64,000 bases of DNA from Blumeriella jaapii (GCA_009599575.1 VWND01000008.1:124001-188000), one strand, 5' to 3'; numbered from the stretch's first letter, positions 1 to 10,685 are shown. Notes: generated from the sequence alone by a model not told the origin. Translations and numbers: made by a program.

Positions 1-40
1 ATTATCTGAACTAGTGTTTCCCTGCCTTTCAATTCTTATA
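1..40 (+). repeat. 3' end of a family A LTR (element A0)
   Basis: The first 40 bases match the last 40 bases of the two other family A LTRs on this strand (ends at 4386 and 30440), including the block ACTAGTGTTTCCCTGCC. The LTR then abuts sequence from the middle of the reverse transcriptase gene of element A1. A full junction would show another A copy inserted in A1 with target duplication TATTA (41-45), but the left flank is outside the window, so the duplication is unproven. An internal deletion is the alternative. Confidence 0.8.
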
Positions 41-960
41 TATTACCTTTCGGTTTTCGAACGCACCAGCAATTTTCCAAGCGTATATTAATTAAGTTTT
101 AGTCGGTTTAATAAATATTACGTATATAATTTATTTCGACGATATTCTAATATTTTCCGAAAATCCCGACGATTATACAAACGCGGTAAAAAAAGTTTTC
201 GAAAGATTTCGTATTAATAAACTTTACGGAAATCTGAAAAAATATGCTTTCGATACGAATACGATTGAGTTTCTAAGCTTCGTCGTTATTTCTACGAGAA
301 TTAAAATGGACTTAAAAAAAGTAAATAATATTCGGAAATAGCCTTTTTTTACTACGTAGCGAAATATTTAAATATTTTTGGGTTTTACCAATTTTTACAA
401 ACGTTTTATTAAAAACTACGCTAAGCTTTGCCGATCTATTACAAATCTTTTAAAAAAAATACAACGAAGAAAAATATCGGGCCCTTTTCGTTTTTTATCC
501 GAAGCGAAAGTCGCTTTTTTACTTTTAAAAAAAAAGTTTTGCTAAGCATCGATTCTACGCTATTTCGATTTTCGATTAAAAATCCAAATCGAAACAAACG
601 CTTCGAAATTCGTTATAAACGAAATATTATTTTAATTATTCGAAAAAAGTGCGGAAGCACGTTGGCATTTTATCGCGTATTATTCGAAAAAGCTTTTTTT
701 TATAAAACAAAAATACGAGGTTTACGACGCTGAGCTAATAGCTATAATTTACGCTTTTAAATAATAAAGCTAATATTTACGTAGCGCTTCCGACGTTATT
801 ATTATACGTATAAATTATTACAATCTGAAATACTTTTTTACGAAAAAACGTTTAAACGAACGCTAAGCGAAATAAGCCGACGAATTAGCTGAATACGATT
901 TTGCAATCGAATATAAAACAAAAGTTTTTAATTCGGCGGATAGTTTTTTCCGCCGGCCAA
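41..960 (+). pseudogene. A1 pol: reverse transcriptase C-terminus and RNase H
   Basis: The palm motif reads FSNAPAIFQAY at about 59-92, followed by the catalytic YFDD box at 132-143, which is intact. A connection segment with LGFTNFYKRFI-like residues follows near 375-420. RNase H is read in the frame starting at 564: the first catalytic block is ETNAS at 591-605 (normally ETDAS, so Asp became Asn), and the second is YEVYDAEL at 714-737 with its Glu intact. The 101-codon open frame at 428-733 follows the connection segment but is out of frame with RNase H, so it is not itself a gene. In the element these enzymes copy the genomic RNA and remove the template. The copy is broken by TAA codons, for example two in a row after the YEVYDAEL block. 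Confidence 0.85.
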
Positions 961-1439
961 ATTTAAAAAAAAATTTAGAAAAAAATAACGAACAGCTATT
1001 TACGTTGCATCGTAAGCTAAAATTAGCTTATTTAAGAAATTTTAAAATGTTTTTCGTAATAAAAACACGCTTAAAATCGGAATATAAACTATTTCGCGCC
1101 GATAAATATTCGAAGCTTTTGTTAACGGAATTAAAAAGTAGAAAACAAGCGAGAAAAAGCTAAATAAAAGGCTTTTTCGCCGAATTATTTTTTGCTAATA
1201 TTATTAATTGCAAATAATATATATTACGAAGCGTAGCCGTTATATTGCTATAATCCGAAACGGCTAATAACGAGCTAGCAAAACCGATTTATAAAATTAT
1301 TTTTAAATTGTAAAAATCTGATTTTTTTGTATTATAAAGAACGTACGAATCGGCTTCGCAAAGCAGTCGAGCCGGGTTCGAAAAATATTGGCGTATAAGC
1401 TAAAATAAATTACTACGTTACAAAAGACGTGCGTATATT

Positions 1440-2240
1440 CCGAATAAAAACGCTATTAAAAGCGAAATATTAAAAATTAATTACAACGATTCGACCGCCG
1501 GCTATTAAGACTTTCGGCAAACGCTAAAACTGGTCGAAAAAAAGTATTTCTGGCCTGGTTTACGAGGCGACGTAAAGCGTTACGTTAATACGTATGGAAA
1601 ATGCTAAAAAAACAAATTTAAAAAACACCGATCTTATAGCGAATTAGCTTTTTTTTCGATTTTTACGAAATTTTAAAAAAAAATAATTATAAATTTTATT
1701 ACGAATTTATTTTTTAGCAAAAAACGAAATCGTATTTACGATTCGATATTCGTTATAATAAACCGATATACGAAGCTATCGAAATATATACCGATACAAA
1801 AAACGATTTCAGCCTCAGATTTGGCTAAAATATTTATATAATACGTTTATAAAAATTTTGACTGTTTTAAAAAGATTATTATAAACAAAGGGTTAGTTTT
1901 CACTAGTAAATTCTGGTTTTTAGTAATATTTCATTTACAAATACGACGTCGATTAAGCACCGTTTTCCATTTTTAAACCGATAGCCAAACGGAACGTTAA
2001 AATTAAGTTTTAAAATTTTACTTTCGTACGTACTGCGATTATCGATAAAACGATTAAGCTACGAAGTTTGCTTTAGCCGAGTTTACGTATAATAATTCGA
2101 TATACGCTTTTACGAATTTTATTTTTTTTCGCATATTATACGACTTTCATCCAGAATTTAATAGCAATATCGAAAGCGACGTCGTAGAAAAAAAGGTATC
2201 GTCAGCGAAAAAACGAATTAAAATATTGCAAAAAAAAAGA
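1440..2240 (+). pseudogene. A1 pol: integrase zinc domain and catalytic core
   Basis: The HHCC zinc domain is recognisable at 1479-1615 but both His (TAC at 1482 and the later GGC-TAT) and one Cys have become Tyr, followed by the typical YFWPGLRGDV block. The core continues with IIINFIT near 1683 (first Asp now Asn) and INKGLVF near 1880 (normally SDRG, second Asp now Asn). The Glu of TDSQTER at 1992-1994 is intact. These are exactly the changes expected from C-to-T and G-to-A at CpA/TpG sites. In a live element the enzyme inserts the cDNA into the host genome. The C-terminal GPF-like module follows up to about 2520. Confidence 0.83.
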
Positions 2241-2570
2241 AAAATATTTAGTAAAAAGCTAAAAAAAGCCAACGCGAATTATAAAAGGTTTTACGACGCT
2301 AAATATAAAAAAACTAGATTTTAAATAAGCGACAAAATATTATTATCGATTAAAAACTTCCGATAGCTGCGATTTTTTCGAAAGCTTTTAAATAAATATT
2401 TAAGGTTTTTTAAAATTAAGCGAATTATATATAAGCACGGCCAAGCTTACTAATTCGAGCTTTTTTTTTAATATCGTATTTATAATACTTTCCACGTTTT
2501 CCTATTAGAACCTTGGCAGAATCGGAACGATACCGAGCCGAAAAATAATATAATAAAACTTTAAAAATCC

Positions 2571-2740
2571 GAAAAATACGAAATTAAATTAATTTAAATT
2601 TACAAAAATATAAAAAAAAGCCGATATTATTTAATGCGATAAAAAAGTTATTTACCAAGCGAAAATTCGTAGAAACTAAAAAATCATTTTACGAACGCAA
2701 AAAAAATTGTAAAAAAATACTTAAAAAATACGATAAATAA
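2571..2740 (+). pseudogene. A1 integrase chromodomain
   Basis: Behind the integrase, frame 2571 reads EKYEIKLI, then YKNIKKSRYYL, then a stop where the first conserved Trp of the W-K-G-Y block belongs. A second stop follows at the S-W-E position, then NHFTNAKKIV. This order (YEVEKIL, YLVKWKGY, SWEPxxNLxNA) defines the chromodomain that chromoviral integrases use to direct insertion to particular chromatin. Both conserved Trp codons were lost by TGG-to-TAA/TAG changes. The equivalent domain is present at about 28620-28790 in A2. Confidence 0.8.
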
Positions 2741-2828
2741 TAGCAACGAAGCAATAACGAATGCGCGTTGTAAAAGCAAAAAAAAAAAAAAAAAAACATT
2801 TAGAAAACCTTAGAACCGCCGCTAAGCT

Positions 2829-3690
2829 AATTTATTTTCCGTATTATTATCGTTATTTTTTTTCTTATTTTTATCGCTATTTTTTTTAGATTTAAAAGCA
2901 GCGGTAAGCTAAAAAAAATTAATATTAAACGAATTCGCAAAATATTCGATTTATTTTAATTAAAACTTTTACGATAGCCGTAATCGAATTTTAAATTGCA
3001 ATTACGATATTTTCGTGGAAATTCAGAATTTGATTTAATTAATTAAAATGGGTCCGAACGACGTTTTCGAAACGTCGGAAAATACGTTTTATATTAGCGT
3101 CGTTAAAAAAAAGGGCCGGCGCAGCCAAAGCTTTTAAAACAATAGCAGCCGCCAAACCGGCAAAAGCGGGCGCAGCAGTAGCAGCGGCAGCCCGAGCCGC
3201 GGCGCGATTCGCACGATTTCCGATTATTATAAAAGCCGAAGCGTTATTTTTTTTTAAACGATTTATATAAACGTCGTAAATAATAAAATCGATAAAAGTT
3301 TTAGCAAAAGCTTTGGCTTCGGCAGCAAAAAAAAAAAAAGCGGCAGCGGCGGTGGTAATATCGAAACGATTTATAAAATCGTTAAGGCCCGCGAAAAAAG
3401 TTTGCGCTTCGATAGCGCGTACGATAGAAATTTGTAGCTAATTAAAAACGAATCCGAGTAAAAATCTAAAAAACTTATAGAAAAGCATTAAATATGCAAA
3501 GCTTTGCAACGGTTGTATTTTACGCTGAAAAGCTCGAAAACGCAAAAAGGCAAAAAGGCCGTTGTAATGCTTTCGCGTGAAATTAGGCGGGCGCACCGAA
3601 AGCAAATAAAAATCAAAAGCATTTTAAAAATTCGCGGCGAACGCGGCGAAAAACAATTAATTAAAATAAAAAAAAGCTAACGAAAAAAAA
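2829..3690 (+). pseudogene. Extra 3' open frame of family A, between chromodomain and LTR
   Basis: A single frame (codons starting at multiples of 3) stays readable from about 2829 to 3690. Its only stops are TAA/TAG, each explainable as a former CAA/CAG. A possible internal Met is at 3048. The predicted product has a hydrophobic N-terminal stretch (2829-2890), a Ser/Arg/Gly-rich block (about 3130-3220) and a very basic Lys/Arg C-terminus (3540-3690). A2 keeps the same frame (about 28900-29770) although its Met codon became ATA, and A4 keeps its end. I recognise no domain. Gag is accounted for elsewhere in A3, so this is a separate downstream reading frame or a long pol tail. An envelope-like role is possible from position alone, but unsupported. 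Confidence 0.5.
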
Positions 3691-3961
3691 AAAAAAATAA
3701 AAAAATAAAAAAAAGTTAAGCAAAAAAATAACGGCCATTTTAAGGAAAAAGACTTTTTCAAACGAAAATGCGAGCGCTACCGAAAAACAAAAAAAACAAA
3801 ACAGCAAAACAGCCATAATTTACGACCGAAAGCGAACGAAACAGCTATAATTCACGACTAAAAGCGGAAAAAACCGCACGTTATTTCGAAAGCGTAACGT
3901 ACGTTATATACGGAAACTTACGCATAAAAAAATCAATCGCTTTTAAAAACCAAAGGCCTAG

Positions 3962-3973
3962 AAAAGGAGGTAA
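3962..3973 (+). other. Polypurine tract of A1
   Basis: AAAAGGAGGTAA lies directly against the first base of the 3' LTR, where plus-strand DNA synthesis is primed in LTR retrotransposons. The same position in A2 (30013-30026) reads AAAAAAGAAAATAA after G-to-A changes. Confidence 0.75.
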
Positions 3974-4386
3974 TATCAGAAACTAATATTACGTATATAA
4001 ATCAGATAATCCGCCAAAACCTTCTGCCTTTTATCAATCTTCGAATAAAACTTTCTGCGGATAGACCGTAAAAGCCGGATAATATTATAAAAGCTGAAAA
4101 TAATATTTAAATAAAACATTTTATAAAAGTAATTATTAAAAAACCAGTTATTAAAATTATATTAAAAAAAATAAAAAAAGGTCGGAATAGGGGCTGGAAA
4201 AGCATACTAAATAGAATTCGCCTGGTTTCCTGGGAAATACTTTTTTCGAGGGTTTTATTTCTCCTTTTGTACTTATATACGCCTTTTATTAGAAATGTAG
4301 AAAGTAGAAATCAGTCTGACTATCAACCCAACCTTATCTGAGCTCTATTATCTAAACTAGTGTTTCCCTGCCTTTCAATCCTTACA
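3974..4386 (+). repeat. 3' LTR of A1 (413 bp)
   Basis: The LTR begins TATCAGAAACTAATATT, the mutated form of TGTCAAGAACCAACATC seen in A3, and ends in TTACA. It aligns end to end with A2 (30027-30440) and inverted with A3 (19137-19548). The inner 5' half is strongly RIP-mutated, whereas the outer end (about 4310-4386) is nearly clean. A TATA-like sequence (CTTATATACG) lies near 4275. The CACGTG present in the A3 copy has become TACGTA here. Confidence 0.88.
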
Positions 4387-5105
4387 GGCGTTGTAGCCGC
4401 GCTATTATATAAAATAAAAAAAATAAAAATTTCGTTTAGAATCGAAAATAACGTTTATAACTTACAACAAGCTGCCGTCGGCGTTAATAAAAACAAATAA
4501 TAAAAAAGAGTTTTCCTGCTCTGGAAAAAAATCGTTATAAGCAGATTTAAGCAAATTAATATAAAAAACGAAATATAATAGTTTTTGCTCGAAAAATAAT
4601 TTCAATTTATAATTATAAAAGCCTAAAACTTCGGCGATTTTGTAAAAATCGTAAAACTTATTATCGAGCTTTTTAATTAATCTGATAGAAATAATATTGC
4701 GCCTATTAAAAAAACACGCTATTTTTTATTCGATAAACAAAAACTAGTTGGAGGTATCGATTAAAATAATATTTTTGATCGGCCAGCGCTAAAATCAGAT
4801 TCGTACGTAATAATAATTTTTTTTTTTTTTTTTTTTTTTTTTGCAAAATCGTTTTTTTTTTCGCGTTTGCTATTTATAACGTGCGAAAAATCGAAACTAA
4901 AATAGATTTGAATAAAAAAAAGCTTAATCGAAAGTAAAAGCTTTTATTAGCGTAAAAAAGGAAAATTCCGGTAAAAGCGTTTATAGCGTTATTTGCTGCG
5001 AATTCGGCTAGAAAAAGCCAGTTTTCCCAATTTCCTTAAGCGTATTTAACAAATTGTCTTAAATACAAAAGTAAATAAGCGTTTGCGTTTTCGGTTTGGC
5101 CATTT
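4387..5105 (-). pseudogene. B1 integrase C-terminus and chromodomain
   Basis: The segment is colinear with 21398-22105 of B2, where the same strand encodes a readable integrase C-terminal module (PVKKLNNKFYDFYKIAEI, then HSYRLKLPFEQ) and a chromodomain-like stretch. In B1 it carries more stops. A run of about 25 T residues at 4817-4842 has expanded relative to B2. The segment stops at 5105, where F1 begins. Confidence 0.75.
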
Positions 5106-5134
5106 CCGTACGGCTTATCTAGGGTCGGATCACA

Positions 5135-5520
5135 ACCGATTATACCCGGTTGCAAAACGGAGTATACACCGATTATAATCGGTTTTTAAAACCGGGTATA
5201 CACCGATTGTAATCGGTTTTAAAAAAAAAACCGATTATACACCGATTATAATCGATTATACACCGATTATAACCGGTTTTAATTCGATTATAATCGATTA
5301 TAATCGGTTTTATAACCGATTATAATCGGTGTATAATCCGTTTTAAAACCGAATATAATCGGTTGCTAATCGGTGTTAACACCGAAGTGGCGCGGTTTAC
5401 TTTTACATCGATATGACGATTTAATACCGAATATAATCGGTAGTACCGAATATAATCGGTATTAATACCGATTATATTCGGTATTAATACCGATTATATT
5501 CGTTGTTAACACCGAAACAA
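5135..5520. repeat. Subterminal palindrome array, left end of F1
   Basis: More than fifteen overlapping variants of ACCGATTATAATCGGT occur, with forms such as CGATTATAATCG and ACCGAATATAATCGGT. Each is its own reverse complement or nearly so. About 390 bp is covered; a shorter version lies at the right end (about 7240-7330, with TAACTCGGATT and TAATCGG blocks). Arrays of subterminal motifs are where transposases of many DNA elements bind; that role is inferred here. Confidence 0.85.
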
Positions 5521-5637
5521 ATTTATACAACTAAATTAACTCGATATTTAATATATACCAAACTTTTCGAATTTAAATTAAAAATCTTATATTAAACCAC
5601 GTTTATTTAATATTATATTAAATAATATTTTCGCTAA

Positions 5638-7112
5638 CACTACCTCGCTGCTATTATTTCGCTGCTATCACCTCGCTGCCACCACCTCGCTGCCACCACC
5701 TCTCGCTGCCACCACCTCGCTGCCACCACCCTCGCTGCCACCACCTCGCTGCCACCACCATTACCACTACCACCACTATTACCACTATTACCACCACCAC
5801 CACCACTATCACCATTACCACCACCACTTCGCTGCTACCACCCTCGCTGCCACCACCTCGCTGCCACCACCTCGCTGCCACCATCTCGCTGCCACCACTT
5901 CGCTGCCACCACCTCGCTGCCATTACCACTACTATCACCATCACTACTACCACTACTACTACCACCACCTACCATCACTACCACTATTACCACCACTACC
6001 ACCCATTACTATCACTACTATTACTACCACCATTACCACTACTACCACCATTACTACCACTACCATCACTACCACTACTACCACCATTACTATTATTACT
6101 ACCATTATTATCACTACCACCATTATTTCGCTGCTACCACCTCGCTGCCACCATTTCGCTGCTATCACCTCGCTGCTATTATTATAATTACTCAGCTTAT
6201 TCGGCTGTTCGGCTATTCGGCTGTTCGGCTGTTCGGCTTTTCGTTATTTTTCTAGCAAAATAGTATTAGCGAAATAATAATAATAATAGTAATAATAATG
6301 GTGATAATAGTGATGGTAGTGGTAGTGATAGTAGTAGTGATAATAGTGGTAGTGGTGGTAATGGTGGTAGTAATAATAGTGGTGATAATAGTAATAATAG
6401 TAGTAATGGTGGTAGTAGTGGTAATAGTGGTAATGATAATAGTGGTAGTAGTGGTGGTAGTGATAGTAGTGGTGGTAATGGTGGTAATGGTGGTAATGGT
6501 GGTAATGGTGGTAATGGTGGTAATGGTAGTAGTAGTGATAGTAATAGTAATAGTGGGGTAGTAGTAGTGGTAGTGGTGGTGGTGGTGGTAGTGGTGGTAG
6601 TGGTGGCAGCGAGATGGTAGCAGCGAAGTGATAGCAGCGAAGTGGTGGCAGCGAGGTGGTGGCAGCGAGGTGGTGGCAGCGAGGTGGTGGTGGTAGTAGT
6701 GATAATAGTAATAGTGGTGGTAATAATAATATATAGTAGTAATAATAATGGTAGTGATAGCGACGAGATGGTAGCAGCGAGGTGATAGCAGCGAGGTGGT
6801 GGCAGCGAGGTGGTGGCAGCGAGATGGTAGTAGCGACGAAATAGTGGCAGCGAGGTGATAGCAGCGAGGTGGTGGCAGCGAGGTGGTGGCAGCGAGATGG
6901 TAGTGGTAATAGTGATAATAATGGTGGTGGTGGTAATAGTGGTAATGGTGGTAATAATAATAATGATAATAGCGACGAGGTGGTGGCAACGAAATGATGG
7001 GTAGTAATGATAATAGTAATGGTGGTGATAATAATGGTAATAGTGGTAATAATAATGGTAATAGTAGTGGTGGTAATAGTGGTGGCGACAAGATAGTGGC
7101 AGCGAGGTGGTG
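5638..7112. repeat. Inverted triplet-repeat core of F1
   Basis: The left arm (5638-6182) is made of CCA/CTA/TTA triplets and the 15-bp unit CTCGCTGCCACCACC. The right arm (6260-7112) is the inverse, GGT/AGT/AAT triplets and GGTGGTGGCAGCGAG. Because the units are multiples of 3, long open frames appear on both strands (for example 6252-7091, 6266-7192 and 5654-5968), but they encode only runs such as VVVMVI or WWQRGGGSE and are not genes. Variation within triplets is almost purely G/A on the right arm and C/T on the left, as RIP would leave. Confidence 0.85.
6190..6280. repeat. Centre of F1: 8-bp tandem repeat TTCGGCTG and hinge
   Basis: Between the two arms are five to six copies of TTCGGCTG or TTCGGCTA (about 6200-6245). 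They are followed by a short unique piece containing CTAGCAAAATAGTATTAGCG. The same centre is at 9958-10035 in F2. The final GTATTAGCGAAATAAT is an inverted copy of the start of the left arm (5620-5640), so the left arm is itself bounded by inverted sequences. Confidence 0.75.
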
Positions 7113-7349
7113 TTAATAAAAGCGTTGATAAAAAGTAATAACAAATTCGTATAAGATTTGTATTTTTCTCGAAGCTTTAAATTATTACACAACCTATCGT
7201 ATTTATTAATCTTTAATAATACTAAAATTAATTTTTATTTAATCGCGTGTTAACTCTGATTATACTCGGAGTTAATTTTTTATTAAGTGTTAACTCGGAT
7301 TTGACTCGGTGTCAAATCGGTTGTAATCCCACCCAAAGGCGCCCCTAAA

Positions 7350-8699
7350 TTGTTTCGAAATAAAAGCTGGTGAATAACGTAATATTGGTTCCGAAACGGT
7401 AATTAATAACTTTTCAAAATTGTAAAACGAATAAAAAGCCTCGGTTTAAAACTATAAAATCGAGAAAACCATATAAGCGCTAAATATTTTTACAAAACAG
7501 CTTGGCTAAATCTGACGCTTTTATAACTAAGTAGCAGGCTGTATAATATCGTTTTTTAATAAAGCGATATATTATTATTATAATCAGATTGTTTCGACTT
7601 TTATGCTTTTTTACAAGAAAAAAGCTTATAAAATCGACTGATATATAATTTCAACGGCGTAAAAAAATAGGCAAAAATTTGAAAAATCTTTGGTAGCGTT
7701 AATTAATGCTTGTATTACGAAAACAGCCGTTGCAATTGCGTATAAATCTTTTGCAATTCTTAAAAATTAATAACTAATAATAATTTCTGCTAATAATCTC
7801 GTACAATTTGTTTTTTCCGGAATGGCCTGTTTTTATTAAATTATAAGCTATTTGCAAAAGCCAGGTGCGAATAAGAATATCTAAACTCGATATATTTAAA
7901 ACGTATAATCGGTTTCGAAAATACAATTTATTATTGCGTATAAAGCATTCGGAAAATTATAAGTTTTTTAATTTCGAAATATTTTTTGGTTTAAGCATTT
8001 TTTTTTGATAGCAATCTATAGCTTATTAATAAAATAATATTCGTTTAATGATCGTAAAAGCTTTTCGTCGTTTGCCTCGGGTATTTATTTAAATAAAGCT
8101 GGAAAAGCGTTTAAAAAAAAAAAAAAAAAACTTCAGTTTTTAAATAATATTTCTTAAAAAAAGCTTGGTTTTGGAACTAAATCCTTTCGTTTTAAAAAGT
8201 CCTGAGGAAGATTTTAAAGAACGTCGGATTAAAAAAATCAGATTTGCCACTTTGTTTTTCCAGGTTTGAATATAATTACGAAATCAAAACCAGCTAAAAA
8301 CTCGCTCTAGCGTATTTAACGTCGGTTAAATTATTTAATTATTATAAAATATTTTAAATTTCGATAGTTTATAAATATACGAATTGAATAAACAGCTTTT
8401 TGTAATTCGGCTCGCCAATTTTCGAAGCAACGTATAATAGCGAAAAGTTTTTTTATTATAAATTTCATAATTGCATTCGGCTAAATCGAACTTTTTTTAA
8501 TATAAACGCGACTGGATAAAACATTTTTATATCGTTTTTTTAAAAAAGAATTCCTGAAAAAACGTAATCAAAAGCGTCAGTTTCAACGAAAATCTTTTTA
8601 TCAAAATTAAAATAAAAAAATATAAGTGCAATAATAAAAATTAATTTAAAAAAATTGGAAAGCCTTAATACAATTATTATTAAAATCCTATTTTTAATA
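7350..8699 (-). pseudogene. B1 integrase core and zinc domain, RNase H start
   Basis: The segment is colinear with 22106-23463 of B2. Integrase lies in the left half. Near 8540-8600 the minus strand reads FVETDAFDYVFSGILF, the RNase H first block (ETDAS-like) with its catalytic Asp intact. The 74-codon frame 8540-8764 that contains it begins inside F2, so its first residues are not part of the protein. The copy has many stops and an A-run near 8110. F2 interrupts it at 8699. Confidence 0.78.
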
Positions 8700-8727
8700 C
8701 CGTACGGCTTATCTAGGGTCGGATCAC

Positions 8728-9190
8728 AACCGATTATACCCGGTTGCAAAACCGGGGTATACACCGATTATAATCGGTTTTAAAACCGGGTATACACCGA
8801 TTGTAATCGGTTTCAAAACCGATTATACACCGATTATAATCGATTATAAACCGATTATAATCGATTATACACCGATTATAACCGGTTTTTAATTCGATTA
8901 TAATCGATTATAATCGGTTTTAAAACCGATTGTAATCGGTGTATAATCGGTTTTAAAACCGGGTATAATCGGTTGCTAATCGGTGTCAATACCGAAGTGG
9001 CGCGGTTTACTCTTACATCGATGTAACGATTTAACACCGAGTATAATCGGTGTTAACACCGAATATAATCGGTATTAAGTGTTAACACCGAATATAATCG
9101 GTATTAAGTGTTAACACCGAATATAATCGGTATTAATACCGATTATATTCGGTGTTAACACCGATTATACTCGGTGTTAACACCGAAACA
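8728..9190. repeat. Subterminal palindrome array, left end of F2
   Basis: Repeated variants of ACCGATTATAATCGGT are present, plus a direct triplication of TTAACACCGAATATAATCGG at about 9050-9135. A short counterpart lies at the right end (about 10810-10895). This F2 array is longer than in F1 because of the triplication. Confidence 0.83.
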
Positions 9191-9309
9191 AATCTATACA
9201 ATTAAATTAAATCGATATTTAATATATACCAAATCTTTTCGAATTTAAATTAAAATTTTTATATTAAACTACGTTTATTTAATACTACACTTAATAATAT
9301 TTTCGCTAA

Positions 9310-10685
9310 CATTATTTCGCTGCCACCATTTCGCTGCTATCACCTCGCTGCCACCACCTCGCTGCCACCACCTCGCTGCCACCACCTCGCTGCCACCACC
9401 TCGCTGCCACCACCTCGCTGCCACCACCTCGCTGCCACCACCCTCGTCCGCCACCACTATCACTATCACTATTATTACCACCATTACCATTATTACCACC
9501 ACTACCACCACCACCACCACTATTACTACTACTATCATCACCTCGCTGCCACCACCTCGCTGCCACCACCTCGCTGCCACCACCTCGCTGCCACCACCTC
9601 GCTGCTACCACCTCGTCGCCACCACCACCACCACCACTATACCATTATTACCACCACTACCACCACCACCATCATTATTACCACTACTACCATCACCTCG
9701 CTGCCACCCCCACCTCGCACGCTCTCTTCCCACCATCTCGCTGCCACCACCTCGTCGCCACCACCATCATCACCATTATCACCATTACCACCACTACTAC
9801 CACCACCATTACTATTACCACTATTACCATCACCTCGCTGCCATCAATTCGCTGCCACCACCTCGCTGCCATTATCTCGTCGCCACCACCACCATTACTA
9901 TCATCACCATTATTATTATTATTACCACCACCTTTTTGCCAGTATTATAATTACCCAGCTTATTCGGCTGTTCGGCTATTCGGCTGTTCGGCTGTTCGGC
10001 TTTTCGTTATTTTTCTAGCAAAATAGTATTAGCGAAATAATAATAATAATAATGGTGGTAGTAGTAGTAATAGTGGTAGTGATAATAGTGGTGGTAGTGG
10101 TGGTAATGGTGGTAGTGGTGGTAGTGGTGGTGGTGGTGGTGGCGACGAGGTGATGGTAGCGAGGTGGTGGCAGCGAGGTGGTGGCAGCGAGGTGGTGGCA
10201 GCGAGGTGGTGGCAGCGAGGTGATGGGTAGTAGTGGTAATAATAATGGTGGTGGTGGTAGTGGTGGTAATAGTGGTAGTGGTGGTGGTGGTGGTGGTGGT
10301 GGTGGCGACGAGGTGGTAGCAGCGAGGTGGTGGCAGCGAGGTGGTGGCGACGAGGTGGTGGCAGCGAGGTGGTGGCAGCGAGGTGGTGGCAGCGAAGTGG
10401 TGGCAGCGAGGTGGTGGCAGCAAAATAATAGTAGTAGTAGTGATGGTGGTGGTAATAATAGTAATGGTGGTAGTAGTGATAGTAATAGTAATGGTGGTAA
10501 TGGTAGTAGCGACGAGGTGATAGTAATAATAGTGGTAGTAATGGTAGTGATAATAGTCGTGGTGGTGGTAGTAGCGACGAGGTGGTGGCAGCGAGGTGGT
10601 GATAGTAGTGGTGGTAGTGGTGGTGGTGGTGGTGGTGGCAGCGAGGTGGTGGCAGCGAGGTGGTGGCAGCGAGGTGGTGTTAATA
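9310..10685. repeat. Inverted triplet-repeat core of F2
   Basis: The left arm (9310-9940) is rich in CTCGCTGCCACCACC and the right arm (10030-10680) in GGTGGTGGCAGCGAG, around the same TTCGGCTG centre (9958-10005). The open frames 9275-9583, 9312-9611, 10007-10789 and 10178-10705 are products of the triplet period, not genes. Confidence 0.85.

Larger units (their letters stand above)
41..4386 (+). mobile_element. Ty3/gypsy chromovirus, family A copy A1 (3' part)
   Basis: The order on the plus strand is reverse transcriptase palm, RNase H, integrase zinc domain and core, chromodomain, an extra 3' open frame, polypurine tract, and LTR. This is the 3' three-fifths of a Ty3/gypsy element. Combining A1 (YFDD box to LTR end, about 4.25 kb) with A3 (LTR start to YFDD, about 3.1 kb) gives a full length near 7.4 kb. 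The copy is dead: stops occur throughout, mostly TAA/TAG where Gln or Trp is expected, as RIP produces. Its right end meets family B sequence (B1) with no gap, so A1 most likely inserted into B1; the candidate duplication is GGCGT (4387-4391), but the left side is not visible. Confidence 0.88.
5106..7349. mobile_element. Foldback element F, copy F1 (2244 bp)
   Basis: F1 interrupts B1. The left flank ends GGCCATTT and the right flank begins TTGTTTCG; removing 5106-7349 and one TT restores the uninterrupted site seen in B2 (GGCCGTTTGTTTCG) and B3. The 2-bp target duplication is therefore TT (5104-5105 and 7350-7351). The left end is CCGTACGG followed by CTTATCTAGGGTCGGATCAC; the right end, read inverted, is CTTAGGGGCGCC followed by TTTGGGTGGGATTACAACCG. 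These make imperfect terminal inverted repeats. Inside are subterminal arrays of a palindrome, then a left arm of CCA/CAC triplets, a short centre, and a right arm of GGT/GTG triplets, so one strand could fold into a hairpin of several hundred base pairs. No transposase is encoded, so it would need enzyme from elsewhere. Nothing I know matches it. Confidence 0.85.

Noticed and set aside
428..733. 101-codon frame in A1 and its copies at 15836-16198 and 20448-20753 as an RNase H gene
   Set aside because: The first part is the RT connection, but the RNase H motifs (ETDAS, YEVYDAEL) are in a different frame. The long frame is accidental beyond the connection.
4817..4842. T-run as a Pol III terminator or poly(A) signature of a LINE
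   Set aside because: It lies within B1 coding sequence colinear with B2; it is a simple run expansion.
5135..5520. CRISPR-like array
   Set aside because: Units overlap, are palindromic and have no unique spacers of constant length; the organism is a fungus.
6252..7192. Open frames of 279 and 308 codons, and similar ones in F2 (10007-10789, 10178-10705)
   Set aside because: They follow from a 3-bp repeat period that avoids stops on both strands. The products are monotonous His/Thr/Tyr/Val or WWQRGGGSE runs with overlapping frames on both strands.
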